Positions 23,845 to 33,603 of a stretch of DNA of 64,000 bases are shown here, piece after piece. The translations under genes and the position numbers were made by a program. The stretch lies in the NCBI GenBank assembly GCA_902479075.1, contig CABSNK010000008.1:1-64000 (forward strand), in the 5' to 3' direction. This DNA comes from an uncultured Collinsella sp. Lineage in GTDB: Bacteria > Actinomycetota > Coriobacteriia > Coriobacteriales > Coriobacteriaceae. The notes under the pieces were generated by a model. It made no database searches. It saw only the letters and a program-made list of their open reading frames with translations, and was not told the origin of the DNA. The stretch's first letter is position 1; the number at the start of each line of letters is the position of its first letter.

Positions 23845-26136
23845 CTAGTGACGCTTGCGGGTGGCCGTTGCCTTACGGACGGAGGTCTTCTTGGTCGGAG
23901 CCTTTTCCTCGGCCGGAGTGGCGGGGGAGATCGGGGCCTCCTTGGCGGGCTCGGCCTTTGCCTTAGCCTTGGGAGCGGTCTTGACCTCGGCGACCTTCAC
24001 TGCGGGCTTAACCTCGGCCTTGGCCTCTGCCTTGGGAGCAGCAGCCTTGGTCGTGGCCTTTTTGGTCGTCGTCGTAGAGCGCTTGCGCGTGGTGGTCTTG
24101 GCGGCCGGCTTTGCCTCGACAGCTGCCTTGGCCTTGGGCTCGGAGTGCGCCTCCTCGACCTTGACGGTGGGCTTTGCAGCAGCCTTCGGGGTCGCCTTCG
24201 CGGCGGCCTTCGTCGTAGCAGCCTTCGTGTTCGTTGACTTCGTTGCCGTGGTCTTCTTGGCTGCCGTTGCCTTCTTGGCGCTCGCGGTCGTCTTCTTGGC
24301 AGCGGTCTTGGCCGGAGCCTTTGCCGCGGGCTCGGCCTTTACCTCAGGAGCGACCTCGGCCTCGGCAGCTTTCTTGGCAGCGGCGGTCGTACGCTTGCGC
24401 GTAGTCGATGCCTTGGCAGTAGTTGCCTTAGCGGCGCTAGTCTTGCTAGCAGCGGCCTTCGTGGTCGCGGCCTTCTTAGCCGTCGTCTTACGGGCCGTCG
24501 TCTTCTTGGCGGCAGGCTTCGCGGCGGGCTTAACTTCGGCCTTGGCCGCCGGCTTCTCCTCGGCCTTGGGCTCCTCAGCGGCAGCGGGCTCCTTAACGGG
24601 CGCCGCAGACTCGGCCTCAGCAGCAACCGGCTCATCGACAGCCGCAGCCTTCACAGCCACCGGGCGCTCAATCTCCGGGTGCATAAAGAAGTACAGGTCC
24701 AGATACTTGTCGGCCGAGCGCGTCCAGCTAAAGTCCTGGCTCATGGCCTGCGTGACCAGCTGGTTCCAGGCATCGCGGTTGTCCCAGAACAGGCGTGCCG
24801 CGCGGAACACCGCGTCGCCCATCTCGTCGCCGTTAAAGTTGGTAAACGAGAAGCCCGTGCCCTCGCCGGTAAACTCGTTGTACGGCTGCACGGTGTCCTT
24901 CAGGCCACCGGTCTCGCGCACGATGGGCAGGGTACCGTAGCGCATGGCGATGATCTGCGACAGGCCGCAGGGCTCAAACTTCGAAGGCATCAGGAACATG
25001 TCGGCGGCGGCGTACATACGCTGCGACAGTGCCGGATCGAATTCGATGCGCGCGGCCATGGTGCCAGGGTACTTGTCCTGGAAGTAGCGCAGGCCATCCT
25101 CGTAGTCGCGGTCGCCGGTGCCCAGCACGGCCACCTGCACGCCGCCGGACAGGATGCGGTCGAGCGCGTACGTGACCAGGTCCAAGCCCTTCTGGCGCGT
25201 CAGGCGCGTGACCATAACCATGAGCGGACGGTCGTCGCGAACCTCGAGCCCCAGCTCTTCCTGCAGCTTGGCCTTGCACACGGCCTTGCCGGAACGATCG
25301 TCAATCGTGTAGTTGGCGGCAATGCGCTTGTCGGTTGCCGGGTCAAAGCCCGCCACGTCAATGCCATTCAAAATGCCCTGCAGCGCGTAGGAACGCTCGC
25401 GCAGCACGCCGTCCAGGCCCTCGCCAAACTCGGGTGTCTGGATCTCGCCCGCATAGGTGGGGCTCACCGTTGTGATGGCGTCGGCATAGTGCAGCGCGCC
25501 CAGCATGTAGTTGATGCTGCAGGCGTCGCAGCGCAGCTGCGAGGCGGCCGCCGGAATATGCGCCACACCCAGGATGTCCTCCATCACGGTGTCGCTAAAC
25601 TGGCCCTGGAACGCCACGTTGTGGATCGAGAACACGGTCTTGACGCGGTCGTACAGCGGCAGGCCCTGGTAGAACTCGCGTAAGAACACTGGTGCCAGTG
25701 CCGTCTGCCAGTCGTTGCAATGCAGGATGTCGCACTCAAAGCCGGCCGGCAGGTGCTGCAGGCTCTCGGTGATGGCCTTGGAGAAGAACGCAAAACGCTC
25801 GCCGTCGTCAAAGAAGCCGTACGGATAGTCGCGCGCAAAGTAGCGCTCGTTGTCGATGAACATATAGGTGACGCCGTCGTGCTCGAGCTTCTCGAGTCCA
25901 CAGTACTCATTGCGCCAGCCCAGGCTCACGTAAAAGTCGGAGAAGTGCTCCATCTGCGCCTTGTACTCGTCCTTGATGGTGGCGTACTTGGGCACCATCA
26001 CGATAACCTCGGCGCCGGCGCGCACGAGCGCCGCAGGCAGCGAGCCCGCCACGTCGCCGAGGCCACCGGTCTTAACAAACGGTGCGCACTCGGCCGAGGC
26101 AAACACGATCTGCATCTTTTTGCTGGTTTCTGCCAT
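23845..26136 (-). CDS. glgA: Glycogen synthase (GT5) with long H1-like C-terminal tail
   Basis: A 763-residue ADP-glucose:glycogen glucosyltransferase. Residues about 1-490 are a complete GT5 enzyme with the ADP-glucose loop KTGGLGDVAG near the N-terminus and the EPCGLSQ motif near residue 380. Residues about 493-763 are an added tail almost wholly of Lys, Ala, Thr, Pro and Glu, with repeated AAKKTTA and TTRKR units like histone H1 or AlgP tails. Normal GlgA stops near residue 480, so the tail is extra. ATG 26136 is preferred to 26148 because GGGAGA lies between them, 4-5 bases before 26136. Last gene of the glg operon. Confidence 0.95.
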   Translation of the reverse strand: MAETSKKMQIVFASAECAPFVKTGGLGDVAGSLPAALVRAGAEVIVMVPKYATIKDEYKAQMEHFSDFYVSLGWRNEYCGLEKLEHDGVTYMFIDNERYFARDYPYGFFDDGERFAFFSKAITESLQHLPAGFECDILHCNDWQTALAPVFLREFYQGLPLYDRVKTVFSIHNVAFQGQFSDTVMEDILGVAHIPAAASQLRCDACSINYMLGALHYADAITTVSPTYAGEIQTPEFGEGLDGVLRERSYALQGILNGIDVAGFDPATDKRIAANYTIDDRSGKAVCKAKLQEELGLEVRDDRPLMVMVTRLTRQKGLDLVTYALDRILSGGVQVAVLGTGDRDYEDGLRYFQDKYPGTMAARIEFDPALSQRMYAAADMFLMPSKFEPCGLSQIIAMRYGTLPIVRETGGLKDTVQPYNEFTGEGTGFSFTNFNGDEMGDAVFRAARLFWDNRDAWNQLVTQAMSQDFSWTRSADKYLDLYFFMHPEIERPVAVKAAAVDEPVAAEAESAAPVKEPAAAEEPKAEEKPAAKAEVKPAAKPAAKKTTARKTTAKKAATTKAAASKTSAAKATTAKASTTRKRTTAAAKKAAEAEVAPEVKAEPAAKAPAKTAAKKTTASAKKATAAKKTTATKSTNTKAATTKAAAKATPKAAAKPTVKVEEAHSEPKAKAAVEAKPAAKTTTRKRSTTTTKKATTKAAAPKAEAKAEVKPAVKVAEVKTAPKAKAKAEPAKEAPISPATPAEEKAPTKKTSVRKATATRKRH

Positions 26137-26226
26137 ATTGTCTCCCATGTTGTAATTCGAGAATAGCCGCCTGGCGCTAACCGGGCGGCTATTCTACATG
26201 TTACGAGCGATGTTGCGGTGCCAACG

Positions 26227-27354
26227 TTAACGCACGATGGTGGTGTCGGAAGTTAACGGAGCCTTGCCCAGCACCAGGATGTTCTCGGGCGTGCCGCGAA
26301 GCTCGGTATTGGTGGGGACCACGTTGTTCTTGTCCAGGATGGCGTTCTCAACGCGTGCGCCGCTCTTGATGATGCAGCTCTGGTTGATGATCGAGTTGGT
26401 CACCGAGGCGCCTTCCTCGACCACGACGCCGCGCGACAGGATCGAGTTGCGCACGGTGCCCTTGATGATGCAACCGGCCGAGATGATCGAGTTGCAGGCG
26501 TGGCTGCCGGTCGCATAGCGCGAAGGCGGCACGTCGTGAGCCTTGGTCAGGATCGGGCGCTCGGGATCGAAGAGCTGATCGGCCACGGTCTGGTCGAGCA
26601 GGTCCATGCTGCGGCGGTACAGCGACTTCTCGCTAAACACGCCCACGACCTCGCCCTTGTACTCGTAGCTGCACACGTCGATGTTGCCAAAGTTGCCCTG
26701 GAGTGCCTCGAGCAGGTCCAGATAGTCGGCGGCCTGGTAGTGGTCGATGATCTCGAGCAGCGTCTCGCGGTTGACGATGCAGCAGTCCATAGAGGCGTTG
26801 TCGCCATACACGACGCCGGCGCTCACGCCCGTCAGGCGGCCGTTCTCGTTGATCTGCAGTTTGGTCTCGTCATCGACGTTGCGCGTGGCCTTGCAGTACA
26901 CCACGGTCATCTGGGCACCCGAGTTCTCGTGCGCCTCGATGATGGTGTTGAGGTCCATGTTAAAGATGATGTTAGTGCCCATCATCACAACGTAGGGCTT
27001 GTCCGAGCGCTGGAACAGCGTCTTGTTGGAGATGATGTCGCGCAGCAGGAAGCGCATGCCGCCCTTGGTAGTGCCATACGCGTTGCCGGGCACCATGAAC
27101 AGCCCGCCCTTCTTGCGGTCCAGGCCCCAGTCCTTGCCCGAGCCCACGTGGTCGATCAGCGAGCGGTAGTTGCCCGGCATGACGACGCCGACGGTCTTAA
27201 TGCCGGCATTCATCATGTTGGACAGCGGGAAGTCGATCAGGCGGTAGCGGCCCAAAAACGGAACGGACGCGATGGGGCGGTCCTTGAGCAGCACGCTGCC
27301 GTAGGTCGAAGAGTAGTTAGCGGTGATATAACCGATGGCCTTGCGATTGATCAT
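26227..27354 (-). CDS. glgD: GlgD, glucose-1-phosphate adenylyltransferase-like subunit
   Basis: A 375-residue paralogue of GlgC. It has the nucleotidyltransferase fold and the left-handed beta-helix C-terminus, but the N-terminal loop reads AIGYITANYSSTYGSVLL in place of the GGxGxRL pyrophosphorylase signature, so it is probably not catalytic alone and, as known for GlgD of Firmicutes, stimulates GlgC in a heterotetramer. The ATG at 27354 follows AAGGGGGAA; the glgC stop is only 4 bases upstream, showing translational coupling. Confidence 0.93.
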   Translation of the reverse strand: MINRKAIGYITANYSSTYGSVLLKDRPIASVPFLGRYRLIDFPLSNMMNAGIKTVGVVMPGNYRSLIDHVGSGKDWGLDRKKGGLFMVPGNAYGTTKGGMRFLLRDIISNKTLFQRSDKPYVVMMGTNIIFNMDLNTIIEAHENSGAQMTVVYCKATRNVDDETKLQINENGRLTGVSAGVVYGDNASMDCCIVNRETLLEIIDHYQAADYLDLLEALQGNFGNIDVCSYEYKGEVVGVFSEKSLYRRSMDLLDQTVADQLFDPERPILTKAHDVPPSRYATGSHACNSIISAGCIIKGTVRNSILSRGVVVEEGASVTNSIINQSCIIKSGARVENAILDKNNVVPTNTELRGTPENILVLGKAPLTSDTTIVR

Positions 27355-27358
27355 CGGA

Positions 27359-28507
27359 TCATTCCCCCTTCCCGATAACGACGTCATTTCCAACGACGGC
27401 CGTATCCTTGGTGGTATCGACTGAGCCGAGCTTCACGCCCTCTTCGACCGTGGAGTTCTCGCCCAAAATAGCGCGGCAGATGTGCGCGCCGCTCTTAACG
27501 TGCGCACCCGGCAGCAGCACGGAGTCCTCGACCACGGCGCGCTCCTCGATGATGACATCGGTCGAAAGGATCGAGTGGCGAGCGGTGCCGTAGATCTTGC
27601 AGCCGTTGGAGACCAGGCAGTCGTCCAGGCGGCCGTCCGGACCAATGTAGTGCGGCGGACGCGTGGTGATGTTGGACATGATGGGGAAGTGCTTGTCAAA
27701 CAGATCGAACTCGGGGTTGTTGCCCAGCAGGTCCATCGAGGTCTCGTGGAAGCTGGCGATGGTTCCGACGTCCTTCCAAAAGCCGTGGAACTCGTAGCTG
27801 TACAGGCGCTTGCCCTCGCCGAGCAGCTTGGGGATGATGTCCTTGCCAAAGTCGTGGCTCGAGCGCTGGTCCAGAGCGTCCTCCTCGAGCGCCTCGATCA
27901 GCACGTCGGCCGAGAAGATGTAGATGCCCATGGATGCGAGGTTCGAATCGGGCTTATCGGGCTTCTCGGTGAACTTGGTGATGCGGCCGTCCTCGGGGTC
28001 GGTGGTCAGGATGCCAAAGCGGCTGGCCTCCTCCCACGGCACGGGCATGACGCTCACCGTGAGGTCGGCGTTGTTCTCAATGTGCGTCTTGAGCATCTTG
28101 CGGTAGTCCATGCGATACAGGTGATCGCCCGAAAGAATCAGGACGTACTTGGGGTCGTTGGCCTTGATGTAGTCGAGGTTCTGCGTAATGGCGTCGGCCG
28201 TGCCCGCATACCAGGCGCCACCGGTCTGCGTCTCGTACGGCGGCAGGATCGACACGCCGCCGTCACGGCTGTCCAGATCCCAAGCCTCGCCAGAGCCCAC
28301 ATAGGCATGCAGCAGGTAGGGGCGATACTGCGTCAGAACGCCCACCGTGTCGATGCCCGAGTTGGAGCAGTTGGAGAGCGAAAAGTCGATAATGCGGAAC
28401 TTGCCACCAAAGCTAACCGCCGGCTTGGCGATCTTTTGGGTGAGTGCCCCCAATCGGCTGCCCTGTCCTCCTGCGAGGAGCATCGCGATGCATTCTTTCT
28501 TACTCAT
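27359..28507 (-). CDS. glgC: Glucose-1-phosphate adenylyltransferase, catalytic subunit
   Basis: A 382-residue ADP-glucose pyrophosphorylase, which makes ADP-glucose from glucose-1-phosphate and ATP, the committed step to glycogen. The catalytic signature LLAGGQGSRLGALT is at residues 10-23, followed by KPAVSFGGKFRIIDF. The C-terminal left-handed beta-helix has Ile/Val-rich hexapeptide repeats. AGAAGGAG lies 6 bases ahead of the ATG at 28507. It sits between glgP and glgD on the same strand. Confidence 0.96.
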   Translation of the reverse strand: MSKKECIAMLLAGGQGSRLGALTQKIAKPAVSFGGKFRIIDFSLSNCSNSGIDTVGVLTQYRPYLLHAYVGSGEAWDLDSRDGGVSILPPYETQTGGAWYAGTADAITQNLDYIKANDPKYVLILSGDHLYRMDYRKMLKTHIENNADLTVSVMPVPWEEASRFGILTTDPEDGRITKFTEKPDKPDSNLASMGIYIFSADVLIEALEEDALDQRSSHDFGKDIIPKLLGEGKRLYSYEFHGFWKDVGTIASFHETSMDLLGNNPEFDLFDKHFPIMSNITTRPPHYIGPDGRLDDCLVSNGCKIYGTARHSILSTDVIIEERAVVEDSVLLPGAHVKSGAHICRAILGENSTVEEGVKLGSVDTTKDTAVVGNDVVIGKGE

Positions 28508-28614
28508 CGATTTCTCCTTCTGTCATCGATGTTCTTAAACCCATTAGCGACGGGCGCGGCGCTCAGTCGCGCCCGTCGAGTAATGCCGTGCTGGCATAAG
28601 GGAACTCGCGGCCT

Positions 28615-31041
28615 TTAAGCGTGCCAGATCTCGTCGCGGTACTCGCGAATGGTGCGGTCGCTCGAGAACCAGCCGCTCGAGGCGGTGTTGAGCAGAGCCT
28701 TGCGGTTCCAGGTTTCCTGGTCGCCGTAGCTGCCGGTGAGCTTTTCCCATGCATCCACGTAGCTGCGGAAGTCGGCCATGACCAGGTCGGGGTCGTTGTT
28801 GTTCATGAGCTCGTTGTAGATGCTCTCGAAGTTGCCCGAAAGACCCGCAAAGGTGTTGTCCTTGAGCTCGTCCATCACGCGGCCCAGGCGGTCGCGATCG
28901 TTGTTGAGCGTATCCCACGCAAAGTAGCTGTTGGATGCCCAGAGCTGCTCGACCTCGGGGGCGGTCAGGCCAAAGATGGCCTCGTTCTCGCGACCGGCCA
29001 GGTCGGCGATCTCGATGTTGGCGCCGTCGAGGGTGCCCAGCGTAATGGCGCCGTTCATCATGAGCTTCATGTTGGACGTGCCCGAGGCCTCCTTGCCGGC
29101 CGTGGAAATCTGCTCCGAGATCTCGGCGGCGGGGTAGATGAGCTGGGCGTTGCTTACGCGGAAGTTGGGGATAAAGCAGACCTTCATGACCTCGTTGACG
29201 CGCGGGTCGTTGTTGATGACATCGGCCACGGAGTTAATGAGGCGGATGGTCTCCTTGGCAAAGGTGTAGCTCGAGGCCGCCTTGCCGCTAAAGATGAAGG
29301 TCGTCGGCGTCACATGGAAGTTGGGATCGGCGATGCGACGGTTGTAGATGTCCATCACCTTCATGATGTTCATGAGCTGGCGCTTGTAGGCATGGAAGCG
29401 CTTAACCTGAACATCGAAGACGGTGTTGGGATCAATGACCAGACCGGTCTCGGCCTTAACGTAGGCGGCCAGGCGCTCCTTGTTGGCGCGCTTGGAGGCA
29501 CCCACGGCCTTCAGGAACTCGGTGTCGTTTTGGAACTCCTTGAGCTTTTCCAGCTCAAAGGCATCCTTCAGCCAGCCGTCGCCAATGGCCTCGGTCACGA
29601 GCTTGGCATAGGTGGGGTTGGCTTCGGCAAAGAAGCGACGGTGCGAGATGCCGTTGGTCTTGTTGTTGAACTTCTCGGGCGTCAGGGCATAGAAGTCCTT
29701 GAGCACGATGTTCTTGATGATGTCGGAGTGGATCTTGGCCACGCCGTTGACGCTGTGGCTGCAGATCACAGACAGGTTGGCCATGCGAATCTCGCCGTCC
29801 CACAGGATGGCGGTCTGGCGCAGACGCTCCTGCCAGCCCTCCTGCGTGGTGTCGAACGACTCGTGCCAACGGCGGCTGATCTCGTCGATGATCTGGTACA
29901 CGCGGGGGAGGAGCTTGGAGAACGTGCCGATGGGCCACTTCTCCAGGGCCTCGGGCAGGATGGTGTGGTTGGTGTAGCTCACGACCTGCGTCACGATGTT
30001 CCAGGCGTCATCCCACTCGAGCTTTTTCTCGTCGATGAGGATGCGCATGAGCTCGGGGCCGCACATGGCGGGGTGGGTATCGTTGGTATGGATGGCCACG
30101 AACTGCGGCAACAGCTCCCAATTCGCGCCGTGCTCCTTCTCAAAGGTGTCGAGCAGGCTGTAGATGCCGGCCGATACAAACAGGTACTCCTGCTTTAGGC
30201 GCAGTAGACGGCCGTGCTCGCCGGCGTCGTTGGGGTAGAGGATGGCGCTGATGGCCTCGGCCTCGGCGCGCTCGGCATCGGCCAGGGCATAGTCGCCGCG
30301 GTTAAAGGCCTCAAGATCGAAGTGCTCCTCGACCGGCTCGGCGGCCCATACGCGCAGCTTGTTGACGGTCTCGCCGGCATAGCCCACGACGGGGATGTCA
30401 TAAGGGACGGCCAGGATATCCTGCGTGTCCACCGTGCGGTAGAACGTGCGGCCGTTCTCCTCAAAGCCCTCGACGTGGCCACCAAACTTAATGGTCACGG
30501 CCTTGTCCTGACGACGAACCTCCCAGGGATAGCCGTGGGTGAGCCACTCGTCGGTGGCCTCGACCTGGCTGCCGCTGACGATCTCCTGCTTAAACAGGCC
30601 GTAGCGGTAGCGCATGCCGTTGCCGTAGCCGGCAATGCCCTCGGCTGCCATCGAATCCAGGAAGCACGCGGCCAGACGACCCAGGCCACCATTGCCCAGC
30701 GCCGGATCGGGCTCCTGGTTCTCGATGACGGACAGGTCAAAGCCCATGTCGTCGAGCGCTTCGGCGACCATGTCGCGCACGCCAAAGTTGAGCAGGTAGT
30801 TGTCGAGCAGGCGGCCGATCAAAAACTCGATCGAGAAGTAATACACGCGCTTCTTGCCCTCGGACGCCGCGCGGGCGTCGCTCTTGGTGGCAACGGTACG
30901 GGCCTTTTCGGCCACGAGCTTGGCCAGGGCGTTAAAGCGGTCCAGGTCGCTGGCGGCCTCGATGCTCTTGCCGCTGATGCTCATGACGGCATCGCGATAG
31001 AGCTCGGTAAACTCCTGTTTGTTGTCGAAGATCTTATTCAT
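28615..31041 (-). CDS. glgP: Glycogen/maltodextrin phosphorylase (GT35)
   Basis: An 808-residue pyridoxal-phosphate enzyme releasing glucose-1-phosphate from glycogen chain ends. The PLP-lysine motif EASGTSNMKLMMNGAI is present, followed by LGTLDGANIEI. The length is typical and no insertion is seen. GGAAAGGAA precedes the ATG at 31041. It lies second in the operon, between the branching enzyme and the ADP-glucose synthases, so breakdown and synthesis enzymes are made together. Confidence 0.96.
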   Translation of the reverse strand: MNKIFDNKQEFTELYRDAVMSISGKSIEAASDLDRFNALAKLVAEKARTVATKSDARAASEGKKRVYYFSIEFLIGRLLDNYLLNFGVRDMVAEALDDMGFDLSVIENQEPDPALGNGGLGRLAACFLDSMAAEGIAGYGNGMRYRYGLFKQEIVSGSQVEATDEWLTHGYPWEVRRQDKAVTIKFGGHVEGFEENGRTFYRTVDTQDILAVPYDIPVVGYAGETVNKLRVWAAEPVEEHFDLEAFNRGDYALADAERAEAEAISAILYPNDAGEHGRLLRLKQEYLFVSAGIYSLLDTFEKEHGANWELLPQFVAIHTNDTHPAMCGPELMRILIDEKKLEWDDAWNIVTQVVSYTNHTILPEALEKWPIGTFSKLLPRVYQIIDEISRRWHESFDTTQEGWQERLRQTAILWDGEIRMANLSVICSHSVNGVAKIHSDIIKNIVLKDFYALTPEKFNNKTNGISHRRFFAEANPTYAKLVTEAIGDGWLKDAFELEKLKEFQNDTEFLKAVGASKRANKERLAAYVKAETGLVIDPNTVFDVQVKRFHAYKRQLMNIMKVMDIYNRRIADPNFHVTPTTFIFSGKAASSYTFAKETIRLINSVADVINNDPRVNEVMKVCFIPNFRVSNAQLIYPAAEISEQISTAGKEASGTSNMKLMMNGAITLGTLDGANIEIADLAGRENEAIFGLTAPEVEQLWASNSYFAWDTLNNDRDRLGRVMDELKDNTFAGLSGNFESIYNELMNNNDPDLVMADFRSYVDAWEKLTGSYGDQETWNRKALLNTASSGWFSSDRTIREYRDEIWHA

Positions 31042-31135
31042 ACGTTCCTTTCCCCCGGGGATGTTTCTCCCGGAACGGTTATGACTTGTATCCTACGCCC
31101 CCGCGGGGCGGGTAATTACAGTGGTAACGCCTTTG

Positions 31136-33382
31136 TTACGCTTTCTTGGCAGGAGCCTTAACAGCAGCTGCCTTGGCCTTGGAAGCAGCCTTTTTGGCGG
31201 TGGCGGACTTTGCCGAAGCCTTGACAGCGGGCTTGGCAGCCTTTGCCTTGGCCGGAGCCTTCTTAGCAGCCGCGGTCTTGGGCTTCACCGAGGACGAGCG
31301 CTTGCGCGTCGCCTTCTTGGGCTTTTCGACCACGGGCGGCTTATAGCTGCTGGGACCGCGGCGCTTAAGCACCACGCCTGCCAGGCCGGGCACCTTTATC
31401 TCGATGGAGTCCATCTGCCCGTTCCAGGGATAGGGCTCGCTCGAGCAGGTGTAGGGCTCCTCACCGGCGTATCCGCTGCCACCGAACTCGGGACGGTCAG
31501 AATCAAAGATGACCTCCCAGTCACCCTCGCGCGGCACGCCCACGCGGAAGCTCTCGTAGCTCGCCGGGTCAAAGTTGATCAGGATCACCAGGTCGTCATC
31601 GACGTCCTCACCCTGGCGCACAAAGCTCACGATGGACTGCTTGGAGTTGTCCGCGTCGATCCAGGTAAAGCCGTCGTCGGTGTAGCCGCGCTCGTACAGG
31701 GCGGGCTCGGCGGTGTACAGGTGGTTGAGCGCCTTAATGAACGCCTGATGATGACGGTGGGTCTCGTACTCCTCGGTCAGGAACCACTGGATGGACTCGT
31801 AGTAGCGCCACTCAATAAACTGGCCGATCTCGTTGCCCATAAAGTTGAGCTTGGCACCGGGGTGCGTCATCTGGTAGAAAGCCAGCGTGCGCAGGCCGGC
31901 AAACTGGCGCCACCAGTCGCCCGGCATGCGGCCGATCAACGAGCACTTGCCGTGCACGACCTCGTCGTGGCTCAGCGGGCAAATAAAGTTCTCGGTAAAG
32001 GCATACATGATGGAGAACGTGAGCAGTCCGTGGTTGCCGGGGCGCCACGGAAAATCAGTCTGCATGTAGTGCAGGGTGTCGTTCATCCAGCCCATGTCCC
32101 ACTTGTAGTGGAAGCCCAGGCCGCCGTCCTGCGGCGGATAGGTCACGAGCGGCCACGCGGTGGACTCCTCGGCCATCATCATCACGTCCGGGTAGTGCGC
32201 CTCCACGGCGCAGTTGACCTGGCGGATAAACGCGCTGGCGTCAAGGTCCTCCTCGGTTCCGTACTTGTTGAACTTCTTTTGGCCCGGATCGTCGATGCCA
32301 AAGTTAAGGTACAGCATACTGGACACGCCGTCCATGCGAATGCCGTCTACGTGGAAGTTCTCGAGCCAGTACAGCACGTTAGAGACCAGGAAGGAGCGGA
32401 CCTCGCCGCGGGCGAAGTCAAACTTATGCGTGCCCCAGTTGGGGTGAATCTCGTGTTCAAACAGCATGTGGCCGTTAAAGGTGGCAAGGCCGTGGGAGTC
32501 GGCACAAAAACCGCCTGGCACCCAGTCCATGATCACGCCGATGCCTGCCTCGTGGCACGCATCGATAAAGTGCATGAGCTGCTGCGGGTTGCCGTAGCGC
32601 GACGTGGCGGCGTAGTAGCCGGTCGTCTGGTAGCCCCAGGAGCCGTCGAAGGGATGCTCCATAAGCGGCATGACCTCGATATGCGTATAGCCCATGTCGC
32701 GCACGTAGTCCACGAGCTCCACCGACAGGTCGTCGTAGGTGTAGAACTCGCCGCGCTGCGCGGGGAAGGGATCCATGGGACCGGGGTAGTTGCCGTACTC
32801 GTCCGGCTCGCCCTGCGGCGCGTCGCCGTGGCGCTTCCACGAGCCAATATGCACCTCGTAGATGTTAAGCGGCTGCGACATGTGGTTGTGGCCGGCGCGG
32901 CGCTTGAGCCACACGGCGTCGTTCCACTTGTAGCCATCGAGGGTCCACAGCACGCTCGCGGTACCCGGGGGGCACTCGGCCTTAAAGGCATACGGATCGG
33001 CCTTGTAGAGCTTTTCGCCCTCGTTGGTCTCGATGAGATACTTATAGAGCTGGCCCTGCTCGGCGCCAGGAATAAAGCCTTCCCAAATAGCGCTCGTATG
33101 CATGGGCACCAGCGGGTTGGCTTGCTCATCCCAGTCGTTAAATTCGCCAATGACATGGACGCTTTTTACGTCGGGCGCCCAAACGCAAAAGCGCCAGCCG
33201 CGCGTGCGCTGCTGCGTGTCGGGATGAGCGCCCATCTTTTCCCAGCTGCGTTCCCACATACCAATGCCAAACAGATAGACATCGTCCTTGGAGAGTTCCG
33301 GTGCGTGCGGGGCGGCTTTACGGGTAGCGGGCTTTTTAGCCGTTGGCTTTAGCTTTGTATCGCTCACGTTTGATCCCATCAT
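31136..33382 (-). CDS. glgB: 1,4-alpha-glucan branching enzyme with basic tails at both ends
   Basis: A 748-residue GH13 branching enzyme. A CBM48-like domain (WAPDVKSVHVIGEFNDW) precedes the GH13 barrel, which shows nucleophile Asp in GIRMDGVSSM, acid/base Glu in MMAEESTAWP and the Asp of PLSHDEVVHG. The first 30 residues and the last 65 are Lys/Ala-rich and resemble histone H1, like the GlgA tail. ATG 33382 (or 33379) is taken as start: the longer frame uses a TTG at 33427. No clear ribosome-binding site precedes it; a GTG at 33367 behind GGGAT is an alternative. First gene of the glg operon. Confidence 0.93.
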   Translation of the reverse strand: MMGSNVSDTKLKPTAKKPATRKAAPHAPELSKDDVYLFGIGMWERSWEKMGAHPDTQQRTRGWRFCVWAPDVKSVHVIGEFNDWDEQANPLVPMHTSAIWEGFIPGAEQGQLYKYLIETNEGEKLYKADPYAFKAECPPGTASVLWTLDGYKWNDAVWLKRRAGHNHMSQPLNIYEVHIGSWKRHGDAPQGEPDEYGNYPGPMDPFPAQRGEFYTYDDLSVELVDYVRDMGYTHIEVMPLMEHPFDGSWGYQTTGYYAATSRYGNPQQLMHFIDACHEAGIGVIMDWVPGGFCADSHGLATFNGHMLFEHEIHPNWGTHKFDFARGEVRSFLVSNVLYWLENFHVDGIRMDGVSSMLYLNFGIDDPGQKKFNKYGTEEDLDASAFIRQVNCAVEAHYPDVMMMAEESTAWPLVTYPPQDGGLGFHYKWDMGWMNDTLHYMQTDFPWRPGNHGLLTFSIMYAFTENFICPLSHDEVVHGKCSLIGRMPGDWWRQFAGLRTLAFYQMTHPGAKLNFMGNEIGQFIEWRYYESIQWFLTEEYETHRHHQAFIKALNHLYTAEPALYERGYTDDGFTWIDADNSKQSIVSFVRQGEDVDDDLVILINFDPASYESFRVGVPREGDWEVIFDSDRPEFGGSGYAGEEPYTCSSEPYPWNGQMDSIEIKVPGLAGVVLKRRGPSSYKPPVVEKPKKATRKRSSSVKPKTAAAKKAPAKAKAAKPAVKASAKSATAKKAASKAKAAAVKAPAKKA

Positions 33383-33453
33383 GACGCGGCAGCGTGTTGC
33401 CTTGGTGACTAGATGCGAAAGGTCCAAGGCTGCACGAATCGAAGGGACGGCGA

Positions 33454-33507
33454 AGTTTCTGTGATTCGTTCCACCTCGCGTGCTCGGTGGAACTTTCGGC
33501 AGAAACT
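33454..33507 (-). promoter_or_regulatory. Two-tier hairpin in the glgB leader
   Basis: AGTTTCTG (33454-33461) pairs with CAGAAACT (33500-33507), and inside it GTTCCACC pairs with GGTGGAAC (33468-33475 / 33486-33493). It lies 72-125 bases upstream of glgB in its transcription direction, so it may be a leader RNA fold or an operator. Confidence 0.5.
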
Positions 33508-33603
33508 ACGATAACACCTGTGCGTTAGTTTTATGGACGAAAGCGGATTTGCGGGGGCGTTTAATCGGTAAGCGACATGTTTATACCACTGGCAGAATTG
33601 CCG

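Noticed and set aside
31121..33352. A 743-codon plus-strand frame opposite glgB
   Set aside because: Antisense shadow caused by GC-rich codon bias; GlgB is certain from its catalytic motifs.
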